Shown here piece by piece: positions 46,978 to 59,122 of a stretch of DNA of 64,000 bases. Numbering within the stretch: position 1 is the stretch's first letter; every line of letters starts with the position of its first letter. The DNA comes from Morella rubra (lineage: Eukaryota; Streptophyta; Magnoliopsida; Fagales; Myricaceae): contig CM025856.1 in assembly GCA_003952965.2 (NCBI GenBank), positions 2,683,127 through 2,747,126 of the forward strand, read 5' to 3'. The translations under genes were made by a program, and so were the position numbers. The notes beneath the pieces are model-generated. The model saw only the letters and a list, made by a program, of their open reading frames with translations. It did no database searches and was not told the DNA's origin.

Positions 46978-48239
46978 TGTTAGGCTATGTAGAGCCTGGT
47001 TTACTATATCTGACCTAGGCTGATAGGTGCCCGGGGACAAGCTCGGGCACGGTAGGGGAGACGCAGAAGCCTGGGCTGATAAGTGCCCGGGGGCAAGCCA
47101 GGTAAGACAGGAGACAAATACGTCTGTATGCTCGGGATGACCGGGACAAGCCTGGTAGGCTCGGTATACCCAGCTAACCTCCAGGCGTTGCGATAACCCG
47201 GGATGCCCGAGGTATTTTTGGTTAGGCGGCGTCCCAAGTCCTATATATACGGTGCTCAGGGTTAGGATTTTCTGTGTGTCATATTATTTTCTTAGCTAAA
47301 TTACTCCGTACGTCCCTAGACCTTTTTCCAGTTTTATCCTCAAGGTTCAATTTTCAATTTTCCTAAAAACATCCCTGGGTGAAGACCTATTACCAAATAG
47401 ATCCTGCCGTCAACTCATTGGACGGAAATACACACGTGGCTAACGGTTTACACGTGAGAATTGACAGCTGGATTTAAAAAAAAATCTCACCCAATCGCAA
47501 TATGACACGTGTTAGTACAATAAATAAAAATAAAAAATATTTTAAAAAATAAAAAATAAATCTAAAATTATAATTATAATTAAAAAAAAAAATCTAGATC
47601 GGGGGGGACCCCCGATCCTTTCCTGGTGGAGGGGTCACGATGGAGGACCCCTCCACTGGCCAATTCATTCTAGGCAGCCAGCGGAGGGAGGAAGACTCCC
47701 TCTTCCACCCCAGCCGCCCCCGAGCCTGGGTGGAGGGGTCCTCCACCGTGACCCCTCCACCAGGAAAGGATCGGGGGTCCCCCTCGATCCAGGTGTTTTT
47801 TTTTTTATTATTTATTTATTGTACTGACACGTGTCACATTGCGATTGGGCGAGATTTTTAAAAAAATCCAGCTGTCAATTCCCACGTGTAAACCGTTAGC
47901 CACGTGTGCATTTCCGTCCAATGAGTTGACGGCAGGATCTATTTGGTAATGGGTCCTCACCCCAGGGATGCTTTTAGGGAAAATCGAACCCTGAGGACCA
48001 AACTGGGAAAAGGTCAAACCCCAGGGACGTACTGAGTAATTTAGCCTATTTTCTTTTGCACCGTTCCATGCATGACGTCTGTCTCCTTGTACTTTGTACG
48101 ACAATAGTAAAAACACTGCAACTCTGTGGACGTACCTCACATTGAGGGAACCACGTAAATCTTTGAGTCCTTATTCTTGTTTTTCTTTATTTCGTTTCTT
48201 ACGTTATTCCGCACTTAGGGAATAAGATTTTTCCCAATA
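46978..48239 (+). mobile_element. Solo LTR (probably Ty3-type) inside gag, 5 bp duplication GTGAA
   Basis: GTGAA flanks the insert exactly (46973-46977 and 48240-48244). Removing the insert and one copy rejoins the gag reading order. The insert starts TGTTAGGC and ends CCCAATA. It is GC-rich at the left with repeated GTGCCCGGGG-type words, has CTATATATACGG as a TATA region near 47250, and ends with a leader-like part, as in LTRs. No primer site, coding region or second LTR is present, so it is a solo LTR left by recombination between the two LTRs. About 762 bp of its length is a later foldback insertion, so the LTR itself is about 500 bp. Family is uncertain. Confidence 0.85.
47294..48046. 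mobile_element. Foldback Mutator-type element, 753 bp, 9 bp duplication
   Basis: TATTTTCTT is perfectly repeated on both sides (47285-47293 and 48047-48055). Almost the whole element is two inverted arms of about 350 bp, beginning AGCTAAATTACTCCGTACGT and, on the other strand, GGCTAAATTACTCAGTACGT. The arms meet at a GC-rich hairpin (GATCGGGGGGGACC, GGTGGAGGGGTCACG and partners) around 47600-47780. No coding capacity. Such a structure would extrude as a very long hairpin. The 9 bp duplication points to Mutator-like transposition. Confidence 0.9.
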
Positions 48240-48949
48240 GTGAAAACTAAATTTCTTGGTCCTGATCCATGACCAGGGCGTTGAGAGCAAGAAATAAAGT
48301 TGGTTTCATAAATGGAGATTTTCTGAAACCCATTACTGCCAATGACCCGCTTCTTGATGCTTGGGAACGATGCAACGACTTAGTTGTATCCTGGATACAA
48401 AACTCAGTCAGTGCTTCTGTGAAAGCAAGCTTAATCTTCATTGATGATGCAAAGGAAATGTGGCGAGAATTGAAGGACCGCTATTCCCAACCAAAAGGAC
48501 CAAGAATATTTCAGCTGAAAAAGGCTATTGCTGGTTTACAGCAAGAACAAGACTCTGTTAGCTCTTATTATAGGTGCCTGAAAGTATTATGGGATGAGTT
48601 ATCCCTCTATGACCCCATTCTTGATTATGACTGTGGCAAGTTAAAAATTCTTCTGGATAGACAACAACGGGATTGTGTCATCCAATTTTTAATGGGTCTT
48701 CATGACTCTTACAGCAACGTTCGTGACCAGATTATGCTTCTTGACCCCATACCTCCTGTTAACAAAATTTTTTCTCTAGTGCAGCAACAAGAAATGCAGC
48801 ACAAACTTATCATTTCTGGTCCCTCTGTTGACTCCATGGCTATGGCAGGAATTCTCGCAAACTCAACCTTCTTCTAGCACTCCCAAAGCCTCACAAATTT
48901 TCTGGTATTATTGCTTGCCATTCTCATTTCACCAAAACCAGTAGCTCTT

Positions 48950-51900
48950 CTAAACCGTGGATAATAGACACTGGTGCAAACAGATCATATGATCTGTTGC
49001 CCTAGTCTCTTTACCACAATTACTTCTGTTGTTAATTATACTGTGCGGCTCCCAAATAGCACTGAAATTCCTGTCACACACATTGGAACCGTTCAGTTGA
49101 CCAAGACCTTATTTCTACAGGATGTTCTCTGTGTCCCCTCTTTTTCTTTTAATCTCATTTCTGCTAAGAAACTTACTGAATCTCTCACATGTTGCTTGGT
49201 TTGCTTCTCTGATTGTTGTTTCATACAGACCTTTTATCTTGGACCACGATTGGGATGGGTGATGTGCACAATGGTCTCTATCATCTCCAGCAATGTCCTG
49301 TTTCTCCATCAACTTTACAAGCAAAATTCTCATCTTTTCGTACACCTACTTTTATGTCTGCTACTATTACACCTGTTCTTGATACTTCCCACATATGGCA
49401 CTATAGACTAGGTCATCTTTCTACCCCATGTTTATGTTTGATTTCCGATCCAGTTGTAACCAAGTCTTTTTCTCCTATTAATGAAATGGTTTGCCCCATT
49501 TGTCCTTTATCTAAGCAACGTAAAAATCCTTTTCCCTCAGTACTCACAAATCTTCCACTATTTTTGAATTAGTCCACTGTGATGTTTGGGGGCTGTTTTC
49601 TACCCTTGCTTATGATGGTTCCAGGTTCTTTTTAACGATAGTGGATGACTATTCTCGATGTACTTGGATGTATTTACTAAAATTTAAATCCGAAGTACAA
49701 CATTGCTTGACCTCCTTCTACAATATGATATCTACTCAATCCATGTTAAACTTAAAATTTTACGTAATGATAATGGTGCCGAATTTAACCTACACAAATT
49801 TTATAATGATAATGGTATCATACATCAAAGGACTTGCGTTGAGACCCCCCCCCCCCAGCAAAATGGCGTTGTTGAAAGAAAACACCAGCATGTTGCCCGC
49901 TCCCTTCGATTCCAAGCTAGCCTTCCTCTTCAATATTGGTTAGACTGTGTCTTAACCGCGGTCTATCTTATTAACCGCACACCTACACCACTTCTAGAAA
50001 ACAAAACACCTTTTGACCTCCTTTTTAACACGTCCCCTCGTTATTCCCATTTTAGAGTCTTTGACTTTCTGTGTTTTGCTACTACTTTATCCCACGGTCG
50101 CAGGAAGTTTGACCCACGGGGTAGGTGTTGTATTTTTCTGGGTTACCTTTTGGTGTGAAAGGGTATAAACTTTTAGACCTCGATTCCTATACTATCTTTC
50201 TTTTTCGAGATGTTATTTTTCATGAGTCAATTTTTCCTTTCTCCAACACTTCTCCTAAAGTGCCACCTCATTCTGACATGCCTTCCCTTCATACACCCGT
50301 GCCCCACTTTCCACCTACTCCACTTTCTTTTTCTGATTTTCCTTCAAACCCCATTACTCCTACCACGCCACCTTCTCCTGACTATGTTCCCTTTGCCTCA
50401 CCTAATCCACCTGTGACTTCTTCACCTCCTAGTCCTTTTCCTATTTACAATACTGCCCCGCTTTCTACTCCACTTTCTCCTTCTCCTCCTCTTTGCCTTT
50501 ACGACGTTCTCTTCGGCCTAAACACCCTCCTAAGCATCTTTGGGATTTTTTCTGTCACCAGACCTGCTCACACATCCTATCCCACGACTGGACAAGATTG
50601 AAGCTCCACAATCAGGTACCATTTTTCCTCTTGCAGCATCTCTTTCCTATCATAGACTCTTTCCTTCTCTTTTGGCTTTTTCTTCTTCTATTTCTAACCA
50701 CACTGAGCCCACATCTTTCAAACAAGCCTCTGGTGACCCTCATTGGTGTCAAGCAATTGAGAATGAGTTTTTAGCATTGGAAGCTAATCACACATGGACT
50801 CTCACGGATTTATCTCCTGAAAAAACTGTTATTGGCTGCAAATATGTGTTTAAAATCAAGTATAATTTGGATGACACTTTGGAGTGGTATAAGGCCCGAC
50901 TGGTGGCCAAGGGCTATACCCAGCAGGAGGGCATCGACTACCATGAGACTTTTTCTCCCGTGGCTAAAATGGTGACTGTAAAGTGTTTCCTTTCTCTTGC
51001 TGCCATTAAGGGTTGGATTGTCCATCAATTTGACATTAATAATGCGTTCTTGCATGGAGATTTGCATGAGGAAATTTATATGCATAAGCCTCCTAGTTAT
51101 ACTCATGGGGGTCCTCATCAGGTTTGCAAGCTCTTGAAAAGTCTCTATGGCCTTAAACAGGCCTCCTGCCAGTGGTACGTTAAGTTCTCTTCGGCTTTAC
51201 TTCATTTTGGCTTCACTCAAAGCAAAGCCGACTATAGTCTTTTTACTCTGCACACTGCCAACACTTTTACTGCATTACTTGTGTACGTTGATGACGTACT
51301 TGTTGCCAGCACCTCTCTTACTCACATCACAGCTCTGAAGACTTTTTTGCATCACTAGTTTCGTATCAAGGACTTGGGCTCTGTTCGATATTTTTTAGGC
51401 CTTGAGGTGACCCGATCTCCCTTCGGTATCCATATATGTCAGCGCAAATATGCTTTTGAAATTTTGTCTGACACTGGGACCCTTGGTGCTAAGCCACTCA
51501 AACTGCCTATGGAGCAGAACACTCATTTCAGCAAGTCTGATGGTGTCTCACTCCCTGATCCGACGGTTTATCGCCGCCTTATTGGTCGTCTTCTCTATCT
51601 GACTATAACTCGCCCGGACCTGAGTTATAGCATTCACATCTTGAGCAAATTTATGGACCGGCCTTCCGATCTCCACCTAGCCGCTGCCCATCGTGTTTTG
51701 CGTTACCTCCGTGTCGCTCCAGCTCAAGGGATTTTTTTCCCTTCCTCTTCTTCATGCCAGCTTTCTGCCTTTTGTGATTCGGACTGGGGTGCTTGTCCTG
51801 ACTCCCGCAAGTCCATCACAGGGTTCTGCATTTTTCTGGGTTCTTCCTTAATTTCTTGGAAGTCTAAACAACAGACGGTGGTCTCCCGTTCCTTCGCTAA

Positions 51901-52240
51901 AGCTGAGTATCGAGCAATGGCTACAACTTGCTCTGAGCTGACTTGGATTTAGTATCTTCTCTCTGATCTCCACATTCCTCATCCCTCTGCGGCTGCCTTG
52001 TTTTGTGACAATCAGGCCGCCTTGCATATTGCTGCCAACCCGATTTTTCAAGAGCGCACGAAACACATCGAGTTGGACTACCACTTGGTTCGGGATCTTC
52101 TTCAGCAGGGCCTGATTTCCACCGTTCATGTTGCCTTGCATTTGCAGCTTGCTGATCTCCTCACCAAGGCCTTACCTTCCTTTATGCTTCGTACTTTGCT
52201 TTCCAAGATGGGAATCGTAGACATCTACTCTCCTTCTTAT
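48950..52240 (+). pseudogene. Broken pol of the copia element
   Basis: Recognisable in order: the aspartic protease site (PWIIDTGANRS at about 48955-48987), the GAG-pre-integrase zinc region (HIWHYRLGHLS, CPICPLSKQRK, about 49396-49520), the integrase core ([42 protein letters not shown], 49570-49910), the reverse transcriptase (ARLVAKGYTQQEGIDYHETF, FDINNAFLHGDL, LYGLKQASCQW, LLVYVDDVLVA, 50890-51310) and RNase H ([31 protein letters not shown], 51770-52020). At least five disruptions are visible: frame changes near 49.2, 49.56 and 49.85 kb (the last at a run of 12 C, 49845-49856), and in-frame stops at about 51357 and 51951. No intact enzyme can be made. Confidence 0.92.
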
Positions 52241-52253
52241 GGCGCGGGGGGGG

Positions 52254-52602
52254 TATTACGGATACAAAATGCTGCGGAAGGTCCTATAGCTTCTATTCCA
52301 GAAGATCATGGCACTATTTTACACGTAGATTAAGGCAGCAACTCTTCTTTTTCATTGCCCTACTCGTAGTATTTGTTAGCTCTTCTAGTTTGTAGATATT
52401 TCCTTTCCATTATTTACGTTCGCTAAGCTGTAAGTTGTTAACGGGTTGTTAGTAGGCGGTTAGAATATTTTTTTCTTCATGATGTAATTCGTTTTCATTC
52501 TTTTTGTAACTGTATATAACCCTTGAAGTGGTAGACTGTTATAACGAACGAGAGGATTTTCTCTTCACGACTTAGCCTTCTTCTTGTCTGCCGTTTCTTA
52601 TA
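52254..52602 (+). repeat. Right LTR of the copia element
   Basis: Begins TATTACGG directly after the G tract and ends TTATA. It aligns with the left LTR through blocks such as ATGGCACT and TTTTACACGT near the start, and TAACTGTATATAACC near the middle, with scattered differences. Confidence 0.85.
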
Positions 52603-53302
52603 GTAATAGCGTATTAGAGTTAAGAAAGATAGATGGGGTACCTAGTATTTATAGGCTGAGGAGGGAGTTTCATTTCTGCTTGGCTTCAAATTAATATCTC
52701 CCACTCACCTTTTAGGCGGTAGGGAGTTTTCCCTAGTCTGGCGGGAAAGTTGGCGGGCCACACAAGTAACTCAAAGGTGGGATTAACCTTGTCGGGCCTA
52801 GGTCATATCTGTGGCCCATAAAGCCTTAATCTTGTCGCTTATTCATTCTGTTGGGCCCTACCTATGGGCCGAGTACATATTTAACTCTATCAGTAGACTA
52901 TAACATATATCAGTTAGCATAAGTGGCTGGATGCTCAGTAGATTTTTTCCTCTCCCTCCTCTTCTTATTCCTTTATCATTTCCTTCTCCTTTTACTTTTT
53001 CCTTAGGCTTTGGACACGAACCATGCATGCACATCTGCATCCATTATCCACCCCCTCTATTGGGAAGATGAATATCATGTGACCTATTTTCAACGTGGTT
53101 TACTCTCTCTTACACATGCATGCATCCAACGAGGTTGCCGTGCCCTTTCACCACCCTGCATCCAGTGCCACCCCGAAGAGGGCGATGGCATGGACCTCCC
53201 TGCAGATCCTACAATTCGTGAGGGGAGCATGCACGTCGCCTCTTTTGCCGAGAACGGAGCAGTACATACAAATTACAGAACTTACACCAAACCATGGTGA
53301 TC
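52603..53302. repeat. LTR-like fragment (minus strand) and unique DNA
   Basis: Read on the minus strand, about 52893-52607 resembles an LTR: it starts TGATAGAGTTAAATATGTAC, has GGGCCCAACAG-type GC-rich words, then a good TATA box (GCCTATAAATACTAGG near 52655). No partner LTR or target duplication is seen. The rest, 52.9-53.3 kb, shows nothing recognisable. Confidence 0.35.
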
Positions 53303-53310
53303 TTTCATGG

Positions 53311-54170
53311 AGGGGCGGCTCTAAGCTAGTCGGTATATACCTTAGGCAAAAATTCAAAATGGGGTCTAGGGTACAACTTTGAATGGGATGGTCCTTGTGA
53401 TCCATTATTTTTTCATACATATAGGTCATTTTGTTTACGAAAACTTAGCCAACTAACGGAAGATCGACATGGGTTAAAGGTCGAGATATCCATTTTCGAG
53501 GTTGGATAGCCTATCCTAGATCACGTCCTTGTTAGTGTGCTAACTTTTGATGAATGAAAGGACACATATGTCTAAAAAACGGACCACAAGGAACGTGTCG
53601 TTCAAAGTTGTACTCCATAGACTAATTTGTTAAAAGTCAATACCACAAAAATTGTATAAGTAATTAAGCCTTTTTTTTTATTTAAGAAAAAGGCAAGTAT
53701 TTTTTCACATAATTTGGGAAGTACTTTATCAGTTAAGTCCTTTTAAATATAGATTTTTAGCTTGTTAAGTCATGCAAAGGTAAAAATAATAAATTTGATT
53801 AGGTGGCCGGTTTAAATGGCTAGCAATTATTTTTAGTTCATTAAATGGATGCAAGGGTGAAAATTAAATAGATTAGGTGGTAGGTTTAAATAGATATTAA
53901 TATGAGAGTTTATAGGACTTTTCCTTTTAATCAATTTGTAATTAATCTACTTGAAGAGATTTTATAAGGCTCATTAATTGGCTAGTTATCCTTTTAATTA
54001 ATGAGACTTTATAGACTAAAGAAGTAAAAGAGTTAACAGATCCTTCAAATAAGGTCATTTAATAGGCCTCTTTTTTAAATAATAAATTTAACTTTTTTAG
54101 GTAAAATTAAACATAATTTTAACAAGGTCGAGCCTTAGGCAGCCCTGCCTGTACTTAGAGCCGCCACTAG
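53311..54170. mobile_element. hAT-type element, 860 bp
   Basis: The ends AGGGGCGGCTCTAAG and, on the other strand, CTAGTGGCGGCTCTAAG are inverted repeats of the plant hAT kind. The flanks TTTCATGG (53303-53310) and TTTCGTGG (54171-54178) agree at seven of eight bases. Subterminal CCTTAGGC words occur at both ends. The AT-rich interior has no transposase, so this is non-autonomous. It resembles the remnant at 2.73-3.34 kb in its CCTTAGGC subterminal words. Confidence 0.8.
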
Positions 54171-55053
54171 TTTCGTGGAATGCAATGTCCGACCGGGCAT
54201 TATACAAGATGCTGGTTGTAGCCTCTCTTTCGGCCAAGGACACCACCACCACGTTGGTGCATCAAAAAGGTCCTGTTCATCCCTTTGGGCCTTTGTTGGG
54301 ATGCCGAATCTTGTGATCCACGTTTGGTTTGCGGGGTCTTCAGACCTAGAGTTTGTATAGTTGGGCATTGGGCCCAATTTGGTGTTTGTATTGTAAAGGG
54401 CTACTCACATGGCTCCAACATGAACAAATAGCCTGTCTTGATGCTCTTTCTTCTTCTTATTGTTTCTTTTGGAAACTGGAGTTTCTAGTGTTTGTTTATT
54501 TCTAGCATGTCCAGATACTCCTCCTATCTATATTGCCTTTCATGAAAACGAGGTATTTGGACTTCATGCCTCGAATCTTGATGTAACGATTTTCATCAAA
54601 TCGAGCTTGGCATGAGATGAAAGCCATTTTCAATCATTTTCTGCTTTTCTGTAGAGTTGAGAGTCGGATTAGAACAGGACTGTACTGTGCCCATCTTCTG
54701 CTAACAATTATAAAAAAGACATGTAGGGGCCGGAGTTGTTCCGCCAAGCATCCAATAGGTACGTATAAGGAGACAGTTTGTGGTTCAAAGAATCCCTAGC
54801 TAGACTGGCTATAGGCTATATGGCTTAATTTCCCCCCAATCCCTCAACATCGTTTATTTGTTGTTTGTTGTACCAATTTTGGGCAGTCAAATCCTTGAGT
54901 GACGAAAGTGAGAGAAAATCTGCATTCAATGCCCAACGTTAACTGAAGTGACTGACGACGATGATGCAAAGGCATCCAAAGAAAAGTGAAACGCAACAGC
55001 AATTGCCCAGTGATTCCAACCCAATCATGTCATGTCTATACCTAAGAAATTAA

Positions 55054-55225
55054 CCCAATCATGTCACAAGTGAAATGTGGGTGTCAGTACTCATATATAT
55101 ATTATATATATGGAAAAAATCATTGTTAGTCTATTTTTGCGATCAGTTAACCCAATCATGTCATAAGTGAAATGTGGGTGTCAGTATTTATATATATATA
55201 TTAGGAAAAAATCATTGTTTGTCTC
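55054..55225. repeat. Tandem duplication, ~97 bp period
   Basis: The unit containing AACCCAATCATGTCA, GTGAAATGTGGGTGTCAGTA, a TA run and GGAAAAAATCATTGTT occurs twice in a row. The second copy starts at about 55149. Copies differ mainly in the TA run. Confidence 0.85.
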
Positions 55226-55787
55226 TGATTTTTACAATAAGATATTAGATTTTTAAATTTCAGTCATTCAATATTACATAGTTTCAAAATAGATCATCGG
55301 GTCTTCAAACTAATAATATTGGTCCTTAAATTTTTCCCTCTAAAAAAACTTCTTTAGAATCTCAGTATCCAATCCATTAATAATAGAAAGTCTTTACTTA
55401 TCATCAAAAGTGACCAATGCTGCATCACGTAAGCAGTTGGCAATGTCTTTTGTTGAGGTTAAATTTTTGTTGTTAAATAGATTAGGTGGAATGATAAAAG
55501 ATGTTTATTTTTCAAAAGAGAAAAAATTGAGGATTAAAATTTTTAGTTTGAAAATTTAAGAACTTTACAATGAAACTGTGTAAATGACTAAAATTTTTAG
55601 TTTAAAAATCCAAGGACCTATTTCGAAACATATATATTTTAAAGACTATAAATGAATTTTCTCTATATTTTAAGTAAAATAAATTGCTGTAAAACAAAAC
55701 AACTGAAATAAGTTGAAAATACTAACAAATAATTGCTGTAAAACAAATCAATTTAAATAAGCTGAAAATACTAACATCTATATGTGA

Positions 55788-55985
55788 AATGGTAGGATGA
55801 ACTTTTTTTTTTGAAGTTTTTTTCCCATAATGTAACTTATTATATGGTCTTAAACATGTACAACAACAATATATATATATACATGGTAGGATGAACTTTT
55901 TTTTTTGAAGTTTGTTTTTCCCATAATGTAGCTTATTATATGGTCTTAAAAATGTACAACAACAATTATATTATATTATATTATA
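55788..55985. repeat. Tandem duplication, ~94 bp period
   Basis: The unit ATGGTAGGATGAACTTTTTT through CATAATGTAACTTATTATAT and GTACAACAACAAT is present twice in tandem (about 55788 and 55882), each followed by a TA-rich run. Confidence 0.85.
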
Positions 55986-58900
55986 CTATATATATATTTG
56001 CTTTTCATCCTGCTGTCCTCTCGGTACTTTGGCAAGTAACGTGATCCTGCGGAGAGGACTTTGGATCCAAGCTTTTAAGTGCTCAAGATTCAAGAAAGCT
56101 CGGTCACGAGAGACGATGTGGAGCGATATGAGGTCCGTACCCAGAGCTTTGACTTGGTAAGCGTTGAGAATGATGCATGCATCACCTGAACCTAATAATT
56201 ACATTATCATGTCCATTTTCTAAAGAATAACGGCAATTTTTATATGTTATTTACTGTATTTAGCGGGGGTCAATTACTCAATGACCCTTTTCATCATAAA
56301 CTAAGCACCCTCAATATGAATTGAGTGTGTCACATGAAGGTGTGAAATATTGGAAAATATTTTTTTATAAAAAAATATAATTTTTCTTTCACTTGTTAGT
56401 ATGTGTATATGTGTTTAGAAGTAATTACGTCACTTAACTTGATAATTTAAGTCTATACTTGTGCACTTTCCATTTAATTGAAATTTTTTTATGGAAGGTG
56501 CAGAATATTAATAACACAGCAATTCTAGGGTAAAATGTCTTATCACTGATACCTTAAGGTGTAAAATCTCAGTTTAATTTGATGAGGGATGCCTTATCTT
56601 TTCTAATTTACTATTTGAATTAGATTATCTAATTTATAAAAAGATAAACACAACAGTTAGATCTTATATAACATTCAATACTGCCTGTGTAGGCTCTACA
56701 ACATTCAAGGCAACAATATAAGTCCTACAACATTGATGCATACAATGTCTTCATTTCTATGAATTAGAATATTCAGTTAGGACAACAAATTAGAGAGAAT
56801 CTTAATCCAGTGATAAGAGGAAGATACAATAGCAAGAGTTCTCCCTTTGTCCCAAGTGAATGCATTGAAGGATTTATTAAGGAGACTCTGAAAAAGGTTT
56901 TTAGAGAGAGAGAAGTGTGAATAATGAGGTGTTTGTGAGTTTTTTTAACCATACTTTTGACATTGATTATCAACTAATAATGGGCAAATTTTTTCTTTGC
57001 CATCTTCTAGATGTATGAGTGGGTACTGTTTTCCATATGTGTGTGTACATGATGATGCATTGGAGTTTTGTGTTGTGCGACTATTTTTGTTCTCAGTACA
57101 TGTTTATATGACCTAATTATTAGTTGGATTCTCGAATCTCATAGCAAATGATGATAGGAACTGTAAATTTAGATGGTAAATTGAGTTTGTCTCAATTCAA
57201 TTGAGCGCTAGTTTAATAGTTGGGAGGCTATTCTCTATGGGCTCGATATACTAAGTTTGATTCACATGGGTGTGAGTTTGATGTTCCTACCATTAAGCAA
57301 CTCCCAAACTTACCACACACATAACGCATGTAGAGTCAGTTCTGTGCACAACACAGTAGGAGATTTATCTTGCAAGATAGATTTAGGCCAGCAGGTAGCT
57401 CCGGCTTAAACTTTGAGTTTAATTGTCACAACTGTTTTCATAAGATGATACCTAACTGAAAAGCAAAATTGATGCGAGTGTCAATTAGTGTACGAATTTT
57501 CTTATTAAAGTTCCCTCAGAAACGTCCAAATGGGTTTTATATCAGTGCCTTTAGCTTTTTTGATATCGAGCTATGATACACGACATATCTGCACTTCCTT
57601 TCATGAAGATTTAGAGGGTTAATGAGTTTGGGACCTCACAAAATATTCAACACTAGTAATACTGGATCTTTTGCAAAAGAGACTGATGAACAATTGATCA
57701 ACGAGATTGCTTAAAATATTTGAAATATATGGGTCAGGGGTATCAACACTTTCATGGTGCTTATCGCCCCAAGATCATTTCATTGTTTTTTTTTTTAAAC
57801 CTTTATCTCACATCAGCCATGCATATCGTGATTATCGTCCAAATCGTTGACCACAATATCCAGTGGGCTGTGAATTTTTGATTCAGGTCTATCGGCAAGC
57901 CAACCAAATAAACAGGACCAGATTTTGAAGGAAAATATATAAAATCTTTACTTTATTATATGGAGATATACCCACCCAATAAGTGAAGAAAACACAAAGA
58001 ACACGAAGTTAAAAACTTGAAAGCCACTTTATCGGAAAAAAGAAAGGTTATAATTGTACGGGTAAAAAGTTCAAGGGTCACTCTCAGCAAGGTTTATCTT
58101 GAACACTCAGTTAGACAACATAATGGAAAAGGCAAAACATCTGTCACTCTAAAAATCCCCTTTAGTGAAAGGTAAATCGGACACTCTTTTTTCCATTATT
58201 AGTTAATCGTTCGGTAAAAGGAGATTCCTCCATTCTCGAAGATCATCAACTATCAAAGCGAGCCTCTTAAGTGGTAGAAGGAGCTTAAGTACATCGTAGA
58301 TTCCTTCATCCCATGGCCTCTCCCACTTGAACTACTCTGTAGGAAGGCGCTTCCAAATGCGCCGAATAACTCCAAAGCCTATCAATATCCATTTGCATAC
58401 ATAACTCATCCATCAAACAACATGAACAGCAGAAGCATTTCAGATGAAACGACGTGTCACTGTCCTGGAGTCTACTCGGATGGAAAAACTACATGCTAGC
58501 CATATGGGATAGCGTTCATGGCCCATGCTAGCCATATGGGGAGACTGTTCATGTTAGCTTTGTATATGATTCCCCGGTTATGACCCACCCAACGACGGCC
58601 CATCGATTGATCAGGACCATTGACTGGTTCAGTTGGTGGCCAGTCTCTAGACTAATTTACATGGCGAGGTAGGTGAAAGGGACAATCAACCTTTTATTTT
58701 TCTCGGCATCCCAATTATATGTCGTTTTGCCTCAATGGTTAACTTGGTTTTGAGATATTTTTGGTTGGGACGTTTTTTGGGGGAGGAACTTTTGGCTTAG
58801 TAAAGTAGATATTGTGGTCATAATGGCAACTTGGGTAAAGGGAGACTACCAAAGCATCTAAAGAGAGAATGGTGTCTTGGTGTATGAGATATACTATATT

Positions 58901-59003
58901 AATGGTAGAGGTAGCTCAAAAAAAGTAGAGCCCTGTCTTTATTAGACAAATTTCAAAAAGTAAACTGAAAGAGTCCCAGGATGACACATACCACAATAAC
59001 CCT

Positions 59004-59010
59004 TATAAAT
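59004..59010 (+). promoter_or_regulatory. TATA box of the PAO5-like fragment
   Basis: CCTTATAAATTTC lies about 115 bases before the ATG at 59123, with a T/C-rich leader between. The promoter thus looks intact although the coding region is not. Confidence 0.6.
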
Positions 59011-59122
59011 TTCTCAGTCAGTGACTCCAGTAACTAAATCTCACCTCACAGTTTGTCTATCTCTTCTGCCATCATTCTCTTTGCTTTGCTTTTGTGCTAG
59101 CGAAGTTCTTAGGCAAGCTACA

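Larger units (their letters stand above)
46831..48960 (+). pseudogene. Broken gag of the copia element
   Basis: The frame opens at 46831 (MAEEKAVASPI...) and reads as a copia gag N-terminus up to 46977. It is then split by the solo LTR and resumes at 48245. The flank after the insertion has two stop codons where family members have coding residues, then runs from 48269 to 48877 through the UBN2-type gag core (ARNKVGFINGDFLKP, AKEMWRELKDRYSQ, LWDELSLYDPI, QFLMGLHDSYSNVRDQIM). The Cys-His zinc knuckle expected before the protease is missing. Only a short stretch separates the gag core from the protease motif, indicating an internal deletion. Confidence 0.88.
46465..52602 (+). mobile_element. 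Decayed Ty1/copia LTR retrotransposon with nested insertions
   Basis: Direct LTRs at 46465-46802 and 52254-52602, a tRNA-iMet primer site (TGGTATCAGAGC, 46803-46814) directly after the left LTR, and a purine tract (GCGGGGGGGG, to 52253) directly before the right LTR bound the element. Internal order is gag, protease, integrase, reverse transcriptase, RNase H, as in copia. All reading frames are broken by stops and frameshifts, and gag holds a 1.26 kb insertion, so it cannot move by itself. The LTRs differ at many sites and in length (338 and 349 bp), indicating an old insertion. The flanks CTAAT and GTAAT are a possible imperfect 5 bp duplication. The short LTRs and RNase H end are compatible with the Retrofit/Ale lineage, but that is a guess. 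Confidence 0.93.
54179..59003. other. Long AT-rich non-genic stretch
   Basis: No gene recognised. Two local tandem duplications are listed separately (55.05-55.23 and 55.79-55.98 kb). A short doublet CATGCTAGCCATATGGG lies near 58491 and 58524. The last part before 59004 is the upstream region of the PAO5-like fragment. Confidence 0.5.

Noticed and set aside
49845..49856. Run of 12 C as a programmed frameshift site
   Set aside because: Copia elements do not use one here. The run sits in an already broken integrase and is more simply slippage or a homopolymer length error.
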